Source of the DNA: Marisa cornuarietis | Lineage: Eukaryota; Mollusca; Gastropoda; Architaenioglossa; Ampullariidae | Assembly (NCBI GenBank): GCA_004794655.1 | Contig: SMMW01000501.1 | Span: 248,001-312,000 of the forward strand | Direction of reading: 5' to 3' | DNA length: 64,000 nucleotides | Shown here: piece by piece, positions 1-12,194 of the stretch | How the letters are laid out: each line of letters starts with the position of its first letter | Position numbering within the stretch: position 1 is the stretch's first letter | The notes under the pieces: generated by a model | What the model saw: only the letters and a program-made list of their open reading frames with translations | Database searches by the model: none | Told to the model about the DNA's origin: nothing | Position numbers and translations under genes: made by a program

Positions 1-20
1 TTCTATTACCGACGAGGGGA

Positions 21-200
21 GTGTTTTATGCTGAGCCAGCAAGTAAGAAGGCTAGATCACGGCAAGACAGCCAGCCCTGTAAACAGATGCTATATGCAGA
101 TAAAGAACAGCGTGCCCGAGACGAGAGCTGAGCCCAGGACAGCCAACATTCACTGTATTCGTGAAAGGCGCTTTCCGATGCGCCACTGGGCCGTCCCTTT
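21..200 (-). repeat. tRNA-derived SINE, copy 1
   Basis: Read on the minus strand, this begins with a tRNA-like head (GTGGCGCATCGGAAAGCGCC, an A-box-like stretch) followed by a GGGCTCAG stretch where the B box should be. The body matches the SINE at 20558-20740 over most of its length, including the shared phrases 'CTGTTTACAGGGCTGG' and 'TTGCTGGCTCAGC'. The 3' end is near base 21. No poly(A) tail or target-site duplication was recognised here, so this copy is older than the one at 20.6 kb. Confidence 0.75.
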
Positions 201-261
201 CATCGATAGAGAGCGAGCTATGATGGTCATTCATTCATTAGTTACTTGACTGGTACTGGTG

Positions 262-960
262 GTTGTCAGTCACTCAGTCGTCCCTTGACCGGCACCTGTC
301 GATTGGTGGGGGGGGGAGCACATGGATAGACGGGGCAGCTGACAGGCCGCCACTCCAGCCTGTTGTGGGCGATAGTCAGCAGGTCCTGTACAGGACGACC
401 AGTCCAGTCTTTGACAGTCGTAAGCCAGTTCTTCCTCTGACCACCGCAGCATCTGCAGGTGACGAGTGTGGCCATCTTGTTTCTTACAAAGTCGTTGGTC
501 TTATGTTATTTGTATGACATCCGGAGCAGCCTCTTCAGGCAATTGGTCTCGAATCCCTGGATTCTCTATTCCGTTTCGGCGAGTGGAGTCCACGTGTCGC
601 ATCCGTAGAGCAGGATCGGCACTACCAGGGATCTGTAAGCTTGTACTTGATAATGAATCCTATCTTATGACTATGCCAGATCCATCTGTCCTGGAGCTGC
701 CATCCTTGGAGATGGTGGCTCCCAAGTACATTTATTTGAAGCTGCTTACCTCTTCGATGCCTTACCCCTCGTTCATATAGATCTCTGCTTTGCTGTTGCC
801 CTTGATCATAACGTCGCTCTTTTCAGTGCTGGTCTCCATTCCATATGCATCAGAGCTGTCGGTCAGTCTGTTGGTGAGGTCTTGCAGTTCTTTGTTAGTG
901 CCTGCTAACAAATCTATGTCGTCTGCAAAGCGTAGGTTGCAGATTGGACTTCCTCCTCTT
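262..960 (-). mobile_element. RTE-like LINE fragment (RT core to C-terminus)
   Basis: On the minus strand this begins within a reverse transcriptase palm, with LRFADDIDLLAG (the catalytic FADD box) at about 895-945. It runs through the post-RT region with interrupted frames and ends in a C-terminal block, 'KNWLTTVKDWTG', near 430, typical of RTE-type LINE proteins. Stops and frame changes show it is dead. The FADD region closely matches the RTE element at 59142-59744, so both probably belong to one family. Confidence 0.75.
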
Positions 961-961
961 T

Positions 962-1320
962 GGTGACTATGGCCAAAACAGACCACCTTACCCCTTGCGC
1001 CGCTTGACTGTTGCAAGTAGAGTGTGGCAACCATGCTTTCTGCATAGGTATTGGTATATGTTCTCTGTACGAGGTCAGAAGAAGCATCCTATGGCAATTA
1101 TTCTCTAATACCTGTATTATCTTCTCCATGTTGGCGATCAGTCCACCTTGTCTTCAGTAAAGCAGGATCGGTACTTAGACTTGTGCGGATTTTATTTCCT
1201 AATAAACTTAATGTTATGACAGTGCCATGCCCTGTCCAGCCTACCCGTTGCCGGTATCGCTGTCCTGATGCGGATATCTGTCGAGGAGTTGGTATCTTTG
1301 AAGAAGGTGGCACCACTAGT
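962..1320 (-). mobile_element. Second RTE-like LINE fragment (post-RT region)
   Basis: Read on the minus strand from 1320 downward, the conceptual peptide resembles the segment just after the RT palm ('DTNSSTDIRIRTAI', 'RLDRAWHCHNIKF'), then stops, then 'LLATVKRRKG'. In a full element this lies downstream of FADD. Here it lies upstream of the FADD fragment at 262-960, so two 3' portions are arranged one after the other. The frame is broken by several stops. Confidence 0.6.
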
Positions 1321-1324
1321 TAAA

Positions 1325-3225
1325 AGTGTTTTTATCTCTTCAAGCAGTACTCCGTTCATGTATGCTTAAAAGATTTTTGACGGGATACGATACCTAATGT
1401 GTGAAAGGTTTCCCATTGCTGAATGTTGAGCAGCACTGCTCTGCTGTGAGTTTTGTGCCTCATAATCGCTAACACTCACTTCTGCGTTGAAGCGTCTCAG
1501 TATTTACCACGTAACGAAAGGCACTGTCACAGGCGATCATAATGTCCAAAAAGCTGTGAAAGAGGTCGCGCTGGTGCTGAAAATGTTTTTCTATTTCGAT
1601 GCAGCATGTTATAATATCAGTTAAACTGTACCGGCGCAGTCGATACAACTAGATCTAAGAAATAGCTTTCATAAAGTGAACATGTGCTTGCTACTCCATT
1701 GACTTGTAAGTGCAGGTTATTTGGTCCTCTGTATTTACGTCTGCGTCTACTAACATGTCTAACATGACGGCACCAAATTTCTCTGTAGAAGTCGCGAATA
1801 AATTAGTATGCTGGAAAAATGATATTTGAGAAGAGGTTGAGTAAAACAGGGGGTTTAGTGAAACGAGTCGAAAACCTACTTTACTTTATGGCTGGATGGA
1901 TATTACTCCTCACCACACCAGTAGTTCAAAGAGACCACTACATATCATTAAAGACAATCAAAACCTTTGTACTAGAAAGCTATCGTTCAGTATCTCAAAG
2001 ACCTTGCATCAGGTGCATGCATTTTCAAGATGGTCTAAAGTATTAGTCTTTTATATGCTCATTTGCATATAACATCATGACTAAGCAATAAAATGATACA
2101 AGTCCCTGTTCTTTTGCACACTATCCACACATGATATCTGAACAATGAGCTATGTAGCAGTGGTTAGTGTTTGTTCATGTTCAAGCTGGGCTGAAAACAC
2201 AGTGAAGATTCACACCCTTTCTCATCTACAACTTATAACATGTTTTTACATATTACATTTGATTTATTAAACAATGCCACAGTTTCATGATCTACATCGA
2301 AACACATGCTGATACAAAAAGATAATTATTATTGTTCATTTATAGATGCAGGGTAAGGGACAAGTGTGGAAAAGGGTTCAGAGTTGATGGCATGAATAGT
2401 CCTGTCCGCCTTGGGTGGCCCTACCAGAGTAATGACTGCCAAAGCAGCATTCCTCAGTGGGCATAGTCCAGTTCAAACCAACGGGAAGCTTAAATGCCAA
2501 ACTTCTTTCTTGTGAGAAAGAATGAGTTTGATCCAAGAGGAGAAGCTGAGGGTACTTATTTGGGTAGACTGGAAGCAGATTACTAAATCACATCAGCACT
2601 GCCTGTGCTTCTCAACTTCCTCTATTGGGTTGAATTAGTCTGTCCCACCTAAACGCAAAAGTTCAGCTTTTAAGGGAGAGTGTGTCCAGTTTAATGTAGA
2701 CATATAAATGGGATGTGTAATTATTATATTTATAGAACACAATGTACAGCACACATCTTTGCAGCTTTTGAGCTATTCTTGTTCTCAACATTAAACAGCT
2801 GGAATTAGGTTGAGTGTATCTCAGTACAAATAATGAAGCAGGTTTAGAAAATAAAGTCAGACCAATGGTCTCAAAAAAATAGTACCCATGGGATAGAGAA
2901 GGCATTTGGTGAAGTCACTCACTAACCAATTAATGATGGGCTCAAAATATGCTAAAAACACTACCTTATTCTAATCACACAATAGAAGCAATAAAAGATT
3001 CAGTATTAATCCAAGAAGCAATCTCAACATGCACACATCACACATCCCTTACTAGTGTATGTATTTTAGCTTTTAAATCAAAAAGTGAAAAAAAAGACCC
3101 ACCAACAAACAGAAAAACATATTAGTCACGATCCCATGAGCGAGTGTCATAGTAGCACACAATACTTTAGTCACAATAAAATTTTAGCATCAGTTACAGA
3201 GAAACATCGGTGAAAGTGGAACGAC
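1325..3225. other. Gene-free AT-rich stretch
   Basis: No coding region or recognisable repeat was seen. The longest open frames (75 and 80 codons near 1819-2046 and 2663-2905) have no recognisable motif. The right part presumably holds the 3' UTR of the minus-strand KDZ gene. An ATTAAA-type polyadenylation signal for that strand (TTTAAT on the plus strand) occurs near 2690, but this is weak evidence. Confidence 0.5.
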
Positions 3226-3230
3226 CTATC

Positions 3231-6200
3231 CTATGCCAAACTATCTCCAACAGCATCCGAATCTGCATCAGAGTCCACATCAGTATCACTATCAATATCA
3301 CTAATAATATCTGTTACTTCACTTGGATCATGTGAATTATGAAGAAGTGGTGCTTGGTTGATGGACACTGAAGCTGAAAGCAAATTGGAGATGGAGTAGT
3401 CAATATTAAGATTTTGAAGTTCTGGCAGATCACTAAATCTTGCTGAAAGACTTCTTAATTCTTTTTCTACTTTTAGTTTACTCAGAGACCTAACATGTTT
3501 CATGCCATGTTCATATCGAGTAGCCGGTTTAGCACATAACTGTGGGCATAAAGACGTGTTGCGTTCCAGCAGCCACTGCTGAAAAAGGCTGACATCCTCG
3601 AGAATGCGTGCTTCTTCTTCCTGTGCCCGAAAGCATTCCACCACACAGTTGGCAGCCCTCACTTGTTCTTGGTTCAGACCCTGTGGTGTCAAGGCATACA
3701 CAGCTGACTCTGGGTCTGAAAGCTGGGCCACTGAAACGTTGATGCCCTGATCTTTCAGCAAATTAGCAACAGCCTGAAGTTGAGTGCTGTTGGCCTTTAG
3801 CTTCTTTGAGAGATGCTGGGCAATTTTCTGGCCATCTGTACAACAGAAGACAGTAGATTCCTCAATGTCAGATTTCAAATACCAACAAACATTTAAGGTT
3901 TAAACAAACTGTGCATCCACTAGAATAGCTTAAAACAAAAGTAAAAATGTGCCATCTGCAAAGGCAAAGTAAGTGTCAGACATGAAAGTCAGACCTATAA
4001 CTCATGAAATGGCAACAAGCACTGTACTTGTGCACCATACAACAAGACTGCACACCAGTGAAATGGCTCGTTACTCTGATAAAAGAAAATGGAAATACAT
4101 ACCAGCATAGTGTTTTTTAAGACACAGCAGTTGTTGGCGCTCAGTTGACAATTTTCTGGCCTTCTCCATCAGGGAGTCAGTGGCAGTAAGACCTACAACA
4201 AGGACAAATAATGTTCATTTTATGTATCTCAGTTGGCAAATATCACTTGATGAAACACAAAGCATTTCTATGATACTTTAAAGATAATTATGTACCACCG
4301 TCACCAATGGTGGTGGTCTACTGCAAGTGTAAACACAACAAATGGTGGGTTCTCAAACATTGATATGAATTATGCTAATTTTGTACCCTATAATCAACAA
4401 GATTTCTTTAAGCGGTATGTGCCTTACATCAAGAACATCACAATCTGTATACCATACGTCATACATTGTATACCATGTTATAATACATGTAACACATTTA
4501 TGTTTCATACATTGTATAACATACATGATGGAACTGACAATACATAAGCTGAAAATATCAGTTTTCTGCTTCCGATTCTTTTCTCATTGCACACAAACAC
4601 AGCAAGCCACATTGCTACAAATTACACTACAGCAAGACACACTATTCCATCTGTAGATCTTTGTTCAATCAGATTTGTGTTAATACCTCCATTACCACCT
4701 GCTGTCAGTAAGATCTGTTTTAAGTGACACATCCATTCGACAGCAGTTCCTTTGCCTGAAAAGAAAACAATGAATGAAATACATGATGATGATGATGTCC
4801 ATTTGTAATGCGCAGGTATCCATTCAGAAGAATGCTCATTGCGCAGCAAAAACAAAATAAATAAAAAATAAGAAAAATAAAGTAAATAAATAGATAAAAC
4901 ACCAGGAAAGTAAAAAAAAAAATAATAAAGACAGAAGTGTTGCTTGGTTGTTTAAGTTTAAGTCCATCTTAAATAAACAGATGGGTCTTCAGTCTTTTTC
5001 GAAACGTGGTTAGTGAGGTGATGGTGGACAATGACAATGGCAGAGCATTCCACAGTTTAGGTGCCGCATTTTTTGAAGGCCCTGGCTCCAGTGCGCTTCT
5101 TGTTTGTGTCTTCCCCTGCAGGGAGACAGAAGCATGACTGGGAGCCAGAGCGCAGACCATTATCACTCTTGAAATAGGAACTATCATTAAGATATTCCTT
5201 CTTTCTGTTCCTTAAATTGATCAGACTTTGTCTCAGATTGTGTAATTCACCATGAATCATCAATAACATTTGTAATGGATACCATACAGGCAGATAAGAA
5301 GAAAGACCTTGACAAAAAATACTGCACATGGTTCTTAATGTTTTGTGGGGTTTGCAGAAATGTATCATTCACTTACACTTGCTTTCAACTTCTTTGATGA
5401 CATCTTTGGATTTTGCATGCCTTTCTCTTGCTTTCTTCAGTCTCAAATACAGTGTCTCAGCTGCAGAAAATACAATCAAAAGAGTAATTTTGACAACACA
5501 TTTCTAAATTTTCTTTAAATCGTAAGCAATCTATGTATATGCAAGACATTAACACAGAGATGGCAGTAAGTGCTTTTAATTTCTGTGGCATCATTCTCTA
5601 AAACAATCAGCACATGTAGTCATATTTATTACTATCATTTAGCACCCTCCTATCATGCTCATTTCTTTCTATGGAGGTACATAAGTAGTTAAAGAAATTA
5701 CCAATGGAAAAAAAGATCTTTTGGGCATAGCAAAGTAGAGCGCTGCTTAGCAGATCTTGCCTGTTGGGCAAAGTCATTTCCTTGCTCCAGGCAAATCTGC
5801 GCAAGAACGACCACAAGCGCTCCGTGGCTTCACCATCAATTAGACCTGTGCCTTCACAAAAGCGCTGGCCGTATTCCACCTAAAACCACAAAAACTGATG
5901 GCATTCATCATCCAAAATAATATGGTCACTGAAAGTGTTACAAGTATCTTTTAGAAAAAAAATAAAATTGTATAATCTAGAACTATGGACATGCCAAGGG
6001 AGGAAGCCAAGTTAAATAAAACAGACCTGACATTTTGTGTTGTGAGCATAGCTGTGAAACACAGGGACAGAAAATCTGAATTTCTCAGCCAGTCGTCCTG
6101 TGAGCTCTGCATGCTTCTGTTACATATTAAAAAAAAATCACCATGTGAACTGTAATGTCATGTATAGACAGACATCGATACCAAGTCTTCTCTTACAGGA

Positions 6201-9200
6201 TATAACAGTTTTGTGGATTAATGTGCATACAAACAATTTTGCAAATTATGAGTACATTGTATATCCTCTTAACATATTGACATTAAGTCCAAGGTTCAAG
6301 AACACTGGCATTACTTACTTTCACATGAGTCTCCAGCTTGCAGGCAACATCATACATTACAATTCGTTTTGCAGTGGCGGTGCCAGTCTGCTCTTCAGCA
6401 ATTCGTTTTAGGATGTAAACAGGGTATCCAAACCTGGAAAGGTTAAACAACTTCTATCAGTTATAAAGATGTATTGTGGCATGATAAGCACTAATCAACA
6501 CTGTATACAACTATATCGATTGAGCATTCAGTAAAATTATTACCTTTCTCCATGTTGCATATTAACAAAATGAAGTGGAAATCCATGGTGGCATACTGCA
6601 CCAAAGACTCCTTTTATGTCTAACTGAGCATTCTTGTTTTTGGACCGGAGTATGTCACCTGCTTGGAAATTTGAACAGTCCTGAAAACAAAGACAGCATA
6701 TCAATGGCCATTGTTTTCATGATACTGCTGATGTGCGTATACTCAAGTGAGAAGCAAACAATAAAATACAACAACAAAAATCAAGTGCCTACCACAGACT
6801 GGCTTCCTGATTTTGAGGTAGCCTGATGATGGGAGTCAACAAATGTTTTAACATCATCATCAGGACAAAACACATTGAATCGTGCATGCTCGAGCCCTGG
6901 TCCACATCCAGAATGCACCTTGTGGACTAGCCCAAAATTTGCATCCATAGAAATTACAGATCTCTCTGGTTTCTAGTAAAGACAAGAAAAAAATTCTATA
7001 TTTAGATTATAAATATTCATATAATAAACACCAGTATCAGTAGAATACTGAGAAATTAAAATGTCTTTCTGCAGATAATTTTCACACTTTAAAAGATTTG
7101 TGATATCAAATATTAGGACAAAATTGCTTCCTCTCACTTAATACAAAATCTACTACAAGTATCTGTATGCATTGGAATTTATTTTGATATGGGGTTAAAT
7201 AAAAAATGAAGAATATTCTTTATAAGCTCATCTTCAAATTTCAGACCAGTGAAAACAAATTATGTTGTGCAAACTTTTGTAGATGTATTGTTCTTGTTCA
7301 TAGTTTAGCAATTTTCTACTTGTCAGTTTTACAGGAAAGCTTAAGTAGTACAGCATACCATGGTACATATTGGGCACTTCTTGCCCATAATCTCAGGGAC
7401 ATGAGCCATCTCCATGCATGACATTTGATGGTGATGAAACTCTGATAATGCATTCCCTACAACAAACCATATGACATATTATACAGCACCTGAACAGTTC
7501 AGTTCTCTTAACTATAGGAAGCTGTCATAATAAAATGGAGAAAATACATACAAATGAAGCTGATCGGTGATGCTCATGCTAAGAAATCTTATTTTGTAAA
7601 ATTATACTGTACAAACATTCAAAATATGATAATGTTTAGCCTCTGGTAACATTTAGAAAAGTGAAAAACAGCTCAGTGTTTTTTTTCCTTTTAGCTTTCT
7701 GCAACTTCTTTTTCGAAGGCACTGCAGGTGAGGTCAGCAGGATGAGGTAGATTTTCTTTATTATCACATGAGCGAGGTAGGGGTAGAGTATATTTTTACC
7801 CATTGCATTGTACATGTCTATAAATTCACTGGTGTGGTCAGGCAGGAAAGTGGTCATTCTTTGCAAGGCCGTGCAAAATTTCTGGAGAGACAACTGCCCT
7901 TCCAGCTGTAGCATTCGGCACAGCTCCATTAATTTAAGGCTGAATGCTGTCTCTGGCCTTGTTGGTGTAGCTGGCCATAAGTTGTGTCTGAGCAGAGTTA
8001 GAGCTTCTGGCTCACACTCACAAAATTGTGCTTTCACCACATGATGTCTACCTAAAATAACAGAAATCACAAAGGAGTTTTATCAGCGACCATTACACAT
8101 TGCATTACATATTACAAATCTTGCATATTATTTACTATGTTGCTTCAATAAAAAAATACATGATTTATATAGCACACACTCATGCTTGTAAGGAGAGGAG
8201 CATGGTCTTAGTAATTGAGATAAGAATAAGAAATGTAAGGACATCAGTACTCTAATAAAAGCAAAGAGGATATGGGTAACAAGAAGAACTGATGAAGGTT
8301 AACTAACATTGTGTGGCTGTTGTTAGGGGTAAAACTTTATTAAGGCTTTCTTCTCATCACTCCAATACAGATTCATAGAAAAAAACTAGAAAGCTAGAAA
8401 AGTCAACTTTTGTGCTTTTTCAGGACTATGAAATAAACTCTTAATATTTATCATGACATATTTACTTGTTAGGAGTCCCTTCAAATACTGTTAAATATTA
8501 AACAGTATAGGTAATTCCATATTTATATTATTTATTTGCCCTAAACATAAAAGTTATGTGGCTATAAATATGACAAATCCATTGTCAACAATGTCTTAGT
8601 GAATACAAGAATGAAACCAAAGAATTTATTGAAGTTTACTTATTTACAACAGTAATGATCCTGCCCATGTACCTTGCACATCAAAAACTCTAATCTGGCG
8701 ACAATACAGCTTTTCACACTGATGTTTATTCACAAGGAGCGTCTCTCGTGTGAGAGGCACAAACAATGATGTATCCTGAAAAATAAAACCAAGCTAGTCA
8801 AATAAAATGTCGTTATTTCTACTTCATCAAGTATGTTATGAAAGTAATCATAAGTAAATTTCCTTGTTATTCCAGGGTTTTCTATGCATGCAAGTTTTAA
8901 ACACCAGCGCTTACATTGCTTGGTTTTTTTTTTTTCTGCATTCCCACACTCACACAAATGCAAAAATTTCGTAAGACTTTTTTTATCAATAGCAGTAGAA
9001 AGTACCCAGCAATCAACATTTATTAATAATTTTTAAAAGTATGTCACTGATAATGCACAAGAATTCACAACCAGTTTATTAAAAATGACTAATACAATGA
9101 TATGTTCTACTCTTTTATATTTTCTGATCCCAATGCCTAATTGTTTATGTTTTAAGAACCCATATCAAAACTTTGTTTACGTGATGTTTCTATGTAGTGG

Positions 9201-10659
9201 AAACTCTAGAGCACAGAGTTTTGTAACACTGTGGTGCATCAATGCTTTTAATTTTACATGCATTAAATTTGAAAATAAATATCAGATTCTTTTGCTTGTA
9301 TATTTACTCTTCACAGTACATGTTTACTTGACATAAAATTGTCAGAAATATATTCCATGCATTGGCATTTACATCAAAGGCTACGAAATATAAAAAAATT
9401 AATGCATATCCAAAAATATACATATACTGTACTTACTTCTTTCCAAATGTATGACTGGTGATACATTACCACCTGATGGATATGTTCATCACATCTCTTA
9501 CAATATAGGCTTGTGGGTCCACAATCAGGACACCAGACTATCTCTAATACATCTGTACAGCCACAGATGGAACAATTTTTTGTGGCGGGACTGAATCCTT
9601 CAATCCTGACCTGAATTAAATCTCCTCGTATTTTCTGCCAGCCATTAGCCTCTTGTATTTTCCTCTTTTTGTGGTTGCTTGCTTCAGTTGATGACTCTAT
9701 GGTGTAAGTGACATACACATTTTAAGAAACTGACTTAATAAGTATAAACATATAAATGCACATATGAGAACAAGGTGTCACATTCCACTTAATATGTGGA
9801 AATTTGAATACATAAAGTTGTGTGAATTAGAGGTAATCATAAATAATATTTTTGTCCTATATTTGGAGTGGTAGACGTGAACCTCTGTCATGTATTTATT
9901 CATTTTGAAACAGTCCGTGATTTGTAACTTGATCATTTTGTCTCGTGCTCATAAAAGTAATCCATTCAACTCAGTCTTTTGCTCTATGAAGTGCCCGTTC
10001 TATTTAGGGTAGATTAAATGCACATTTATAGTGTCATACTTCTCCAACATTAAATCTATTTCATACTTTTTGTTATTCATCATGTTATGTATAAGGCATA
10101 TGTGTCTGAAATCTAAATAAGATGGGGATATAATGGCCATAACATTATTGAAATAACTTATAAATAACTCATGCATGAAGCTGCACATGAAGATCATACT
10201 AAACAGCACATTAAAAATCAAATACATATATAAACACACATACTGGATACAATTTGTATGCATGTATCCAGATTCAAATAAGCGTGGGAATTTGATGAAT
10301 GAAGTGTACTTATTGACAAATAATTATTTAAAACGTAATGTCCAATGTGATAGGCTCCCCCTCCGAAGTTACACAAATCGCACTGTCAAAAAGTTAATCA
10401 GTTTCAAATACATACCTTTTAACTGAAGGTCCTCAATGAAGTTGTCTTCCATTTGTTCACTCAGTTTACTAGTTGAACTGACTGAACTGTTATCGATTCC
10501 TTCCATTGCAGTTTCTGTATTTCTCATGTCAGCAGAGTTTGTTCCGGAAGGACTTGCATACCACTGCTCTACTGGAATTTTCAACCTACATCTCCTAAGT
10601 CGTCCACGTGAATCCAGTTTCTCAGTGTACATATATATCCACTTTCTTGGTCGCGGCAT
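3231..10659 (-). CDS. KDZ (Kyakuja-Dileera-Zisupton) transposase-type protein, 14 coding exons, 830 aa
   Basis: Coding exons, 5' to 3': 10659-10416, 9696-9437, 8775-8673, 8051-7800, 7456-7359, 6972-6793, 6680-6544, 6433-6319, 6116-6027, 5879-5702, 5460-5377, 4755-4699, 4192-4103, 3835-3231. All introns are GT-AG, phases agree, and the total is 2493 nt with no internal stop. Residues 123-155 form a Cys/His cluster (C123, C126, C128, C137, C140, C147, C150, H153, H155). CECEPEALTLLR and LWPATPTRPETAF follow (about 212-240). The RNase H-like core has SMDANFGL (D329), LDIKGVFGAVCHHG (D400), YDVACKL (D453) and DGEATERLWS (508-517), as in KDZ transposases. The C-terminus is a Ser/Asp-rich acidic tail. 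A polypyrimidine tract with CTAG just upstream of the ATG suggests a 5' non-coding exon. An intact multi-exon frame fits either a domesticated gene or an intron-bearing transposon; no terminal repeats were identified. The KDZ assignment is firm; host function is unknown. Confidence 0.88.
4969..5187 (-). mobile_element. LINE C-terminal fragment inside a KDZ intron
   Basis: A 72-codon open frame ends in 'LWNALPLSLSTITSLTTF' followed by 'RKRLKTHLFI', the usual end of CR1/L2-type LINE proteins. It lies in the intron between the exons at 5377-5460 and 4699-4755, in the same orientation as the host gene. Only this 3' piece is present. Its presence shows that the intron-containing gene has accepted a later insertion. 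Confidence 0.7.
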
Positions 10660-10944
10660 TGTTGAATAAATATCTAGTGAGAAAGCACAAACAAAAAAAA
10701 ACAAAACAAAACGAGAATGGTTATCCCTAAAATCACCGCAAAACAATGTCCACAAAAATAAGGAATGAATAATTCAAGCTAATGTTAAATCGTAATCGGT
10801 TACAAGTTAATATTTTAAATCACTACTGCATAAACATGTGTGCTACACAAGTATTTTATGTCCTCAAATGCATCGAAAAGTACATTGAAGAGTTGACAGA
10901 TAAAACTCGCCACGTTTTCGAACTCTTTCGAGAGCGAAAACAGC

Positions 10945-11385
10945 TTGAGTAAATGTTTTGTTCGATACCAATACTAGAATAAAGACTTCGATCGTCCTAT
11001 TTATTTTTGGATTCTTTTAATTGGCTTATACGTATGTCTTTTGAATAAAAAATTATTTTGTGTTACTTTATCTTATTGCAAATGTGCAAATAAAAAACGA
11101 GAAAATCTGTTTGAAAAACATATTCGTTTAGGGGACTGTTGCAACACTTAATTAAAAAAAGACATTTACAATGTCCCTTTCACGTTTCATAGATTTCGAA
11201 TAATACATTTTATTTTTATTTTGGAGGCTATAATGTCTGCAGTAAATGTTCAGTAAATGCATGTTCGATACCAATATTAGAATAACGACTTCTTCCTATT
11301 TATGTTTGGGTTTTTTTAATTGGCTTATAAGTCTGTCCTTTAAAAAAAATATTTTGTGTTAGTTTATCTTTTTGCAAATGTTCAC
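10945..11385. repeat. Direct duplication (~140 bp, two diverged copies) 5' of the KDZ gene
   Basis: The blocks at about 10945-11085 and 11250-11385 share ordered phrases: 'TTCGATACCAATA', 'TAGAATAA', 'CCTATTTAT', 'TTTTAATTGGCTTATA', 'TTTTGTGTTA' and 'TTGCAAATGT'. Small indels separate them. The pair lies within 800 bp upstream of the KDZ start codon, on the promoter side. It may be a local duplication or repeats belonging to a transposon end. Confidence 0.7.
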
Positions 11386-11396
11386 CTATCCGTGAT

Positions 11397-11470
11397 CGCT
11401 TTTCCCCGAACTGCGGTCAGCGTAGTGAAAACCCGCTTTTCCCCGAACTGCGGTCAGCGAAGTGAAAAAC
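11397..11470. repeat. 37-bp tandem repeat, two copies
   Basis: Two adjacent 37-base units each contain 'TTTCCCCGAACTGCGGTCAG' followed by CG(T/A)AGTGAAAA. They are nearly identical and much more GC-rich than the surroundings. They lie 0.7 kb before the hAT relic and could be part of its subterminal region, but this was not established. Confidence 0.75.
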
Positions 11471-11474
11471 CTCC

Positions 11475-12190
11475 GAAATACCGAGCGCGTGGCGACCCAG
11501 GACACGTCAGAGCACGTTGACCACCGGGTCCAATCGAGGGACCCTTCACGCTTGGACTCCGGTTATAGCGATGTGAACCGGGTGGTAGAAAACGTATTTT
11601 CGACCTTGTCCTTGATTAAGTTTGAGTCGAACCACCAACAGTTCAGTGGTCAAGTTACCACCGCCACTGTTAATAGCCTGAGAGGATGGTCAATGCGGGT
11701 AGCCATAAATCTTGACCAGCGACACGCGGTCCACCGACAGCAGGACGGCCGTGGAAAAAAGTCTAGTGTCTGCCAGTTTCCCTGACTCGGTCAACTTCAA
11801 ATGGGGGGACTGGAGAAATGTCACGCGGAGGATCCTGCTTGGTCTCTTCATGAGAAAAATCTTTACTTTGCCAAACTGCGCGCTGGCGAAAGGAGGTCCG
11901 TCTCGTGGAGACGTAAAAGTGTATGACTGGTGGATTATGTGTATACTCGTGGACTTGAGAATCTAAAGATGTATATTGTAGAACTATTTATGTTTGTGCG
12001 AACACCGTGAACATTGGACTATCTATATTTTTACCTGAACTGTGAATGTGTGTTATTGAAAACTGTTCGCCATCTGTGAAAGAAGAAAGACATACGGATA
12101 CAGTCAGCACGTTTCACTTGGCTTCATGGCATTTGTCCTCCAGTGTGTTTTCCGCTGCCCGGCATTTTATTAGCGTCCAGTAATTCTTTC
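11475..12190. other. Non-coding flank of the hAT relic
   Basis: Open frames at 11462-11785 and 11712-11966 show no recognisable family motif, and the base composition matches the neighbouring transposon relic. I see no supported gene here. It may be the 5' non-coding part of the hAT element that follows. Confidence 0.4.
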
Positions 12191-12194
12191 CTTT

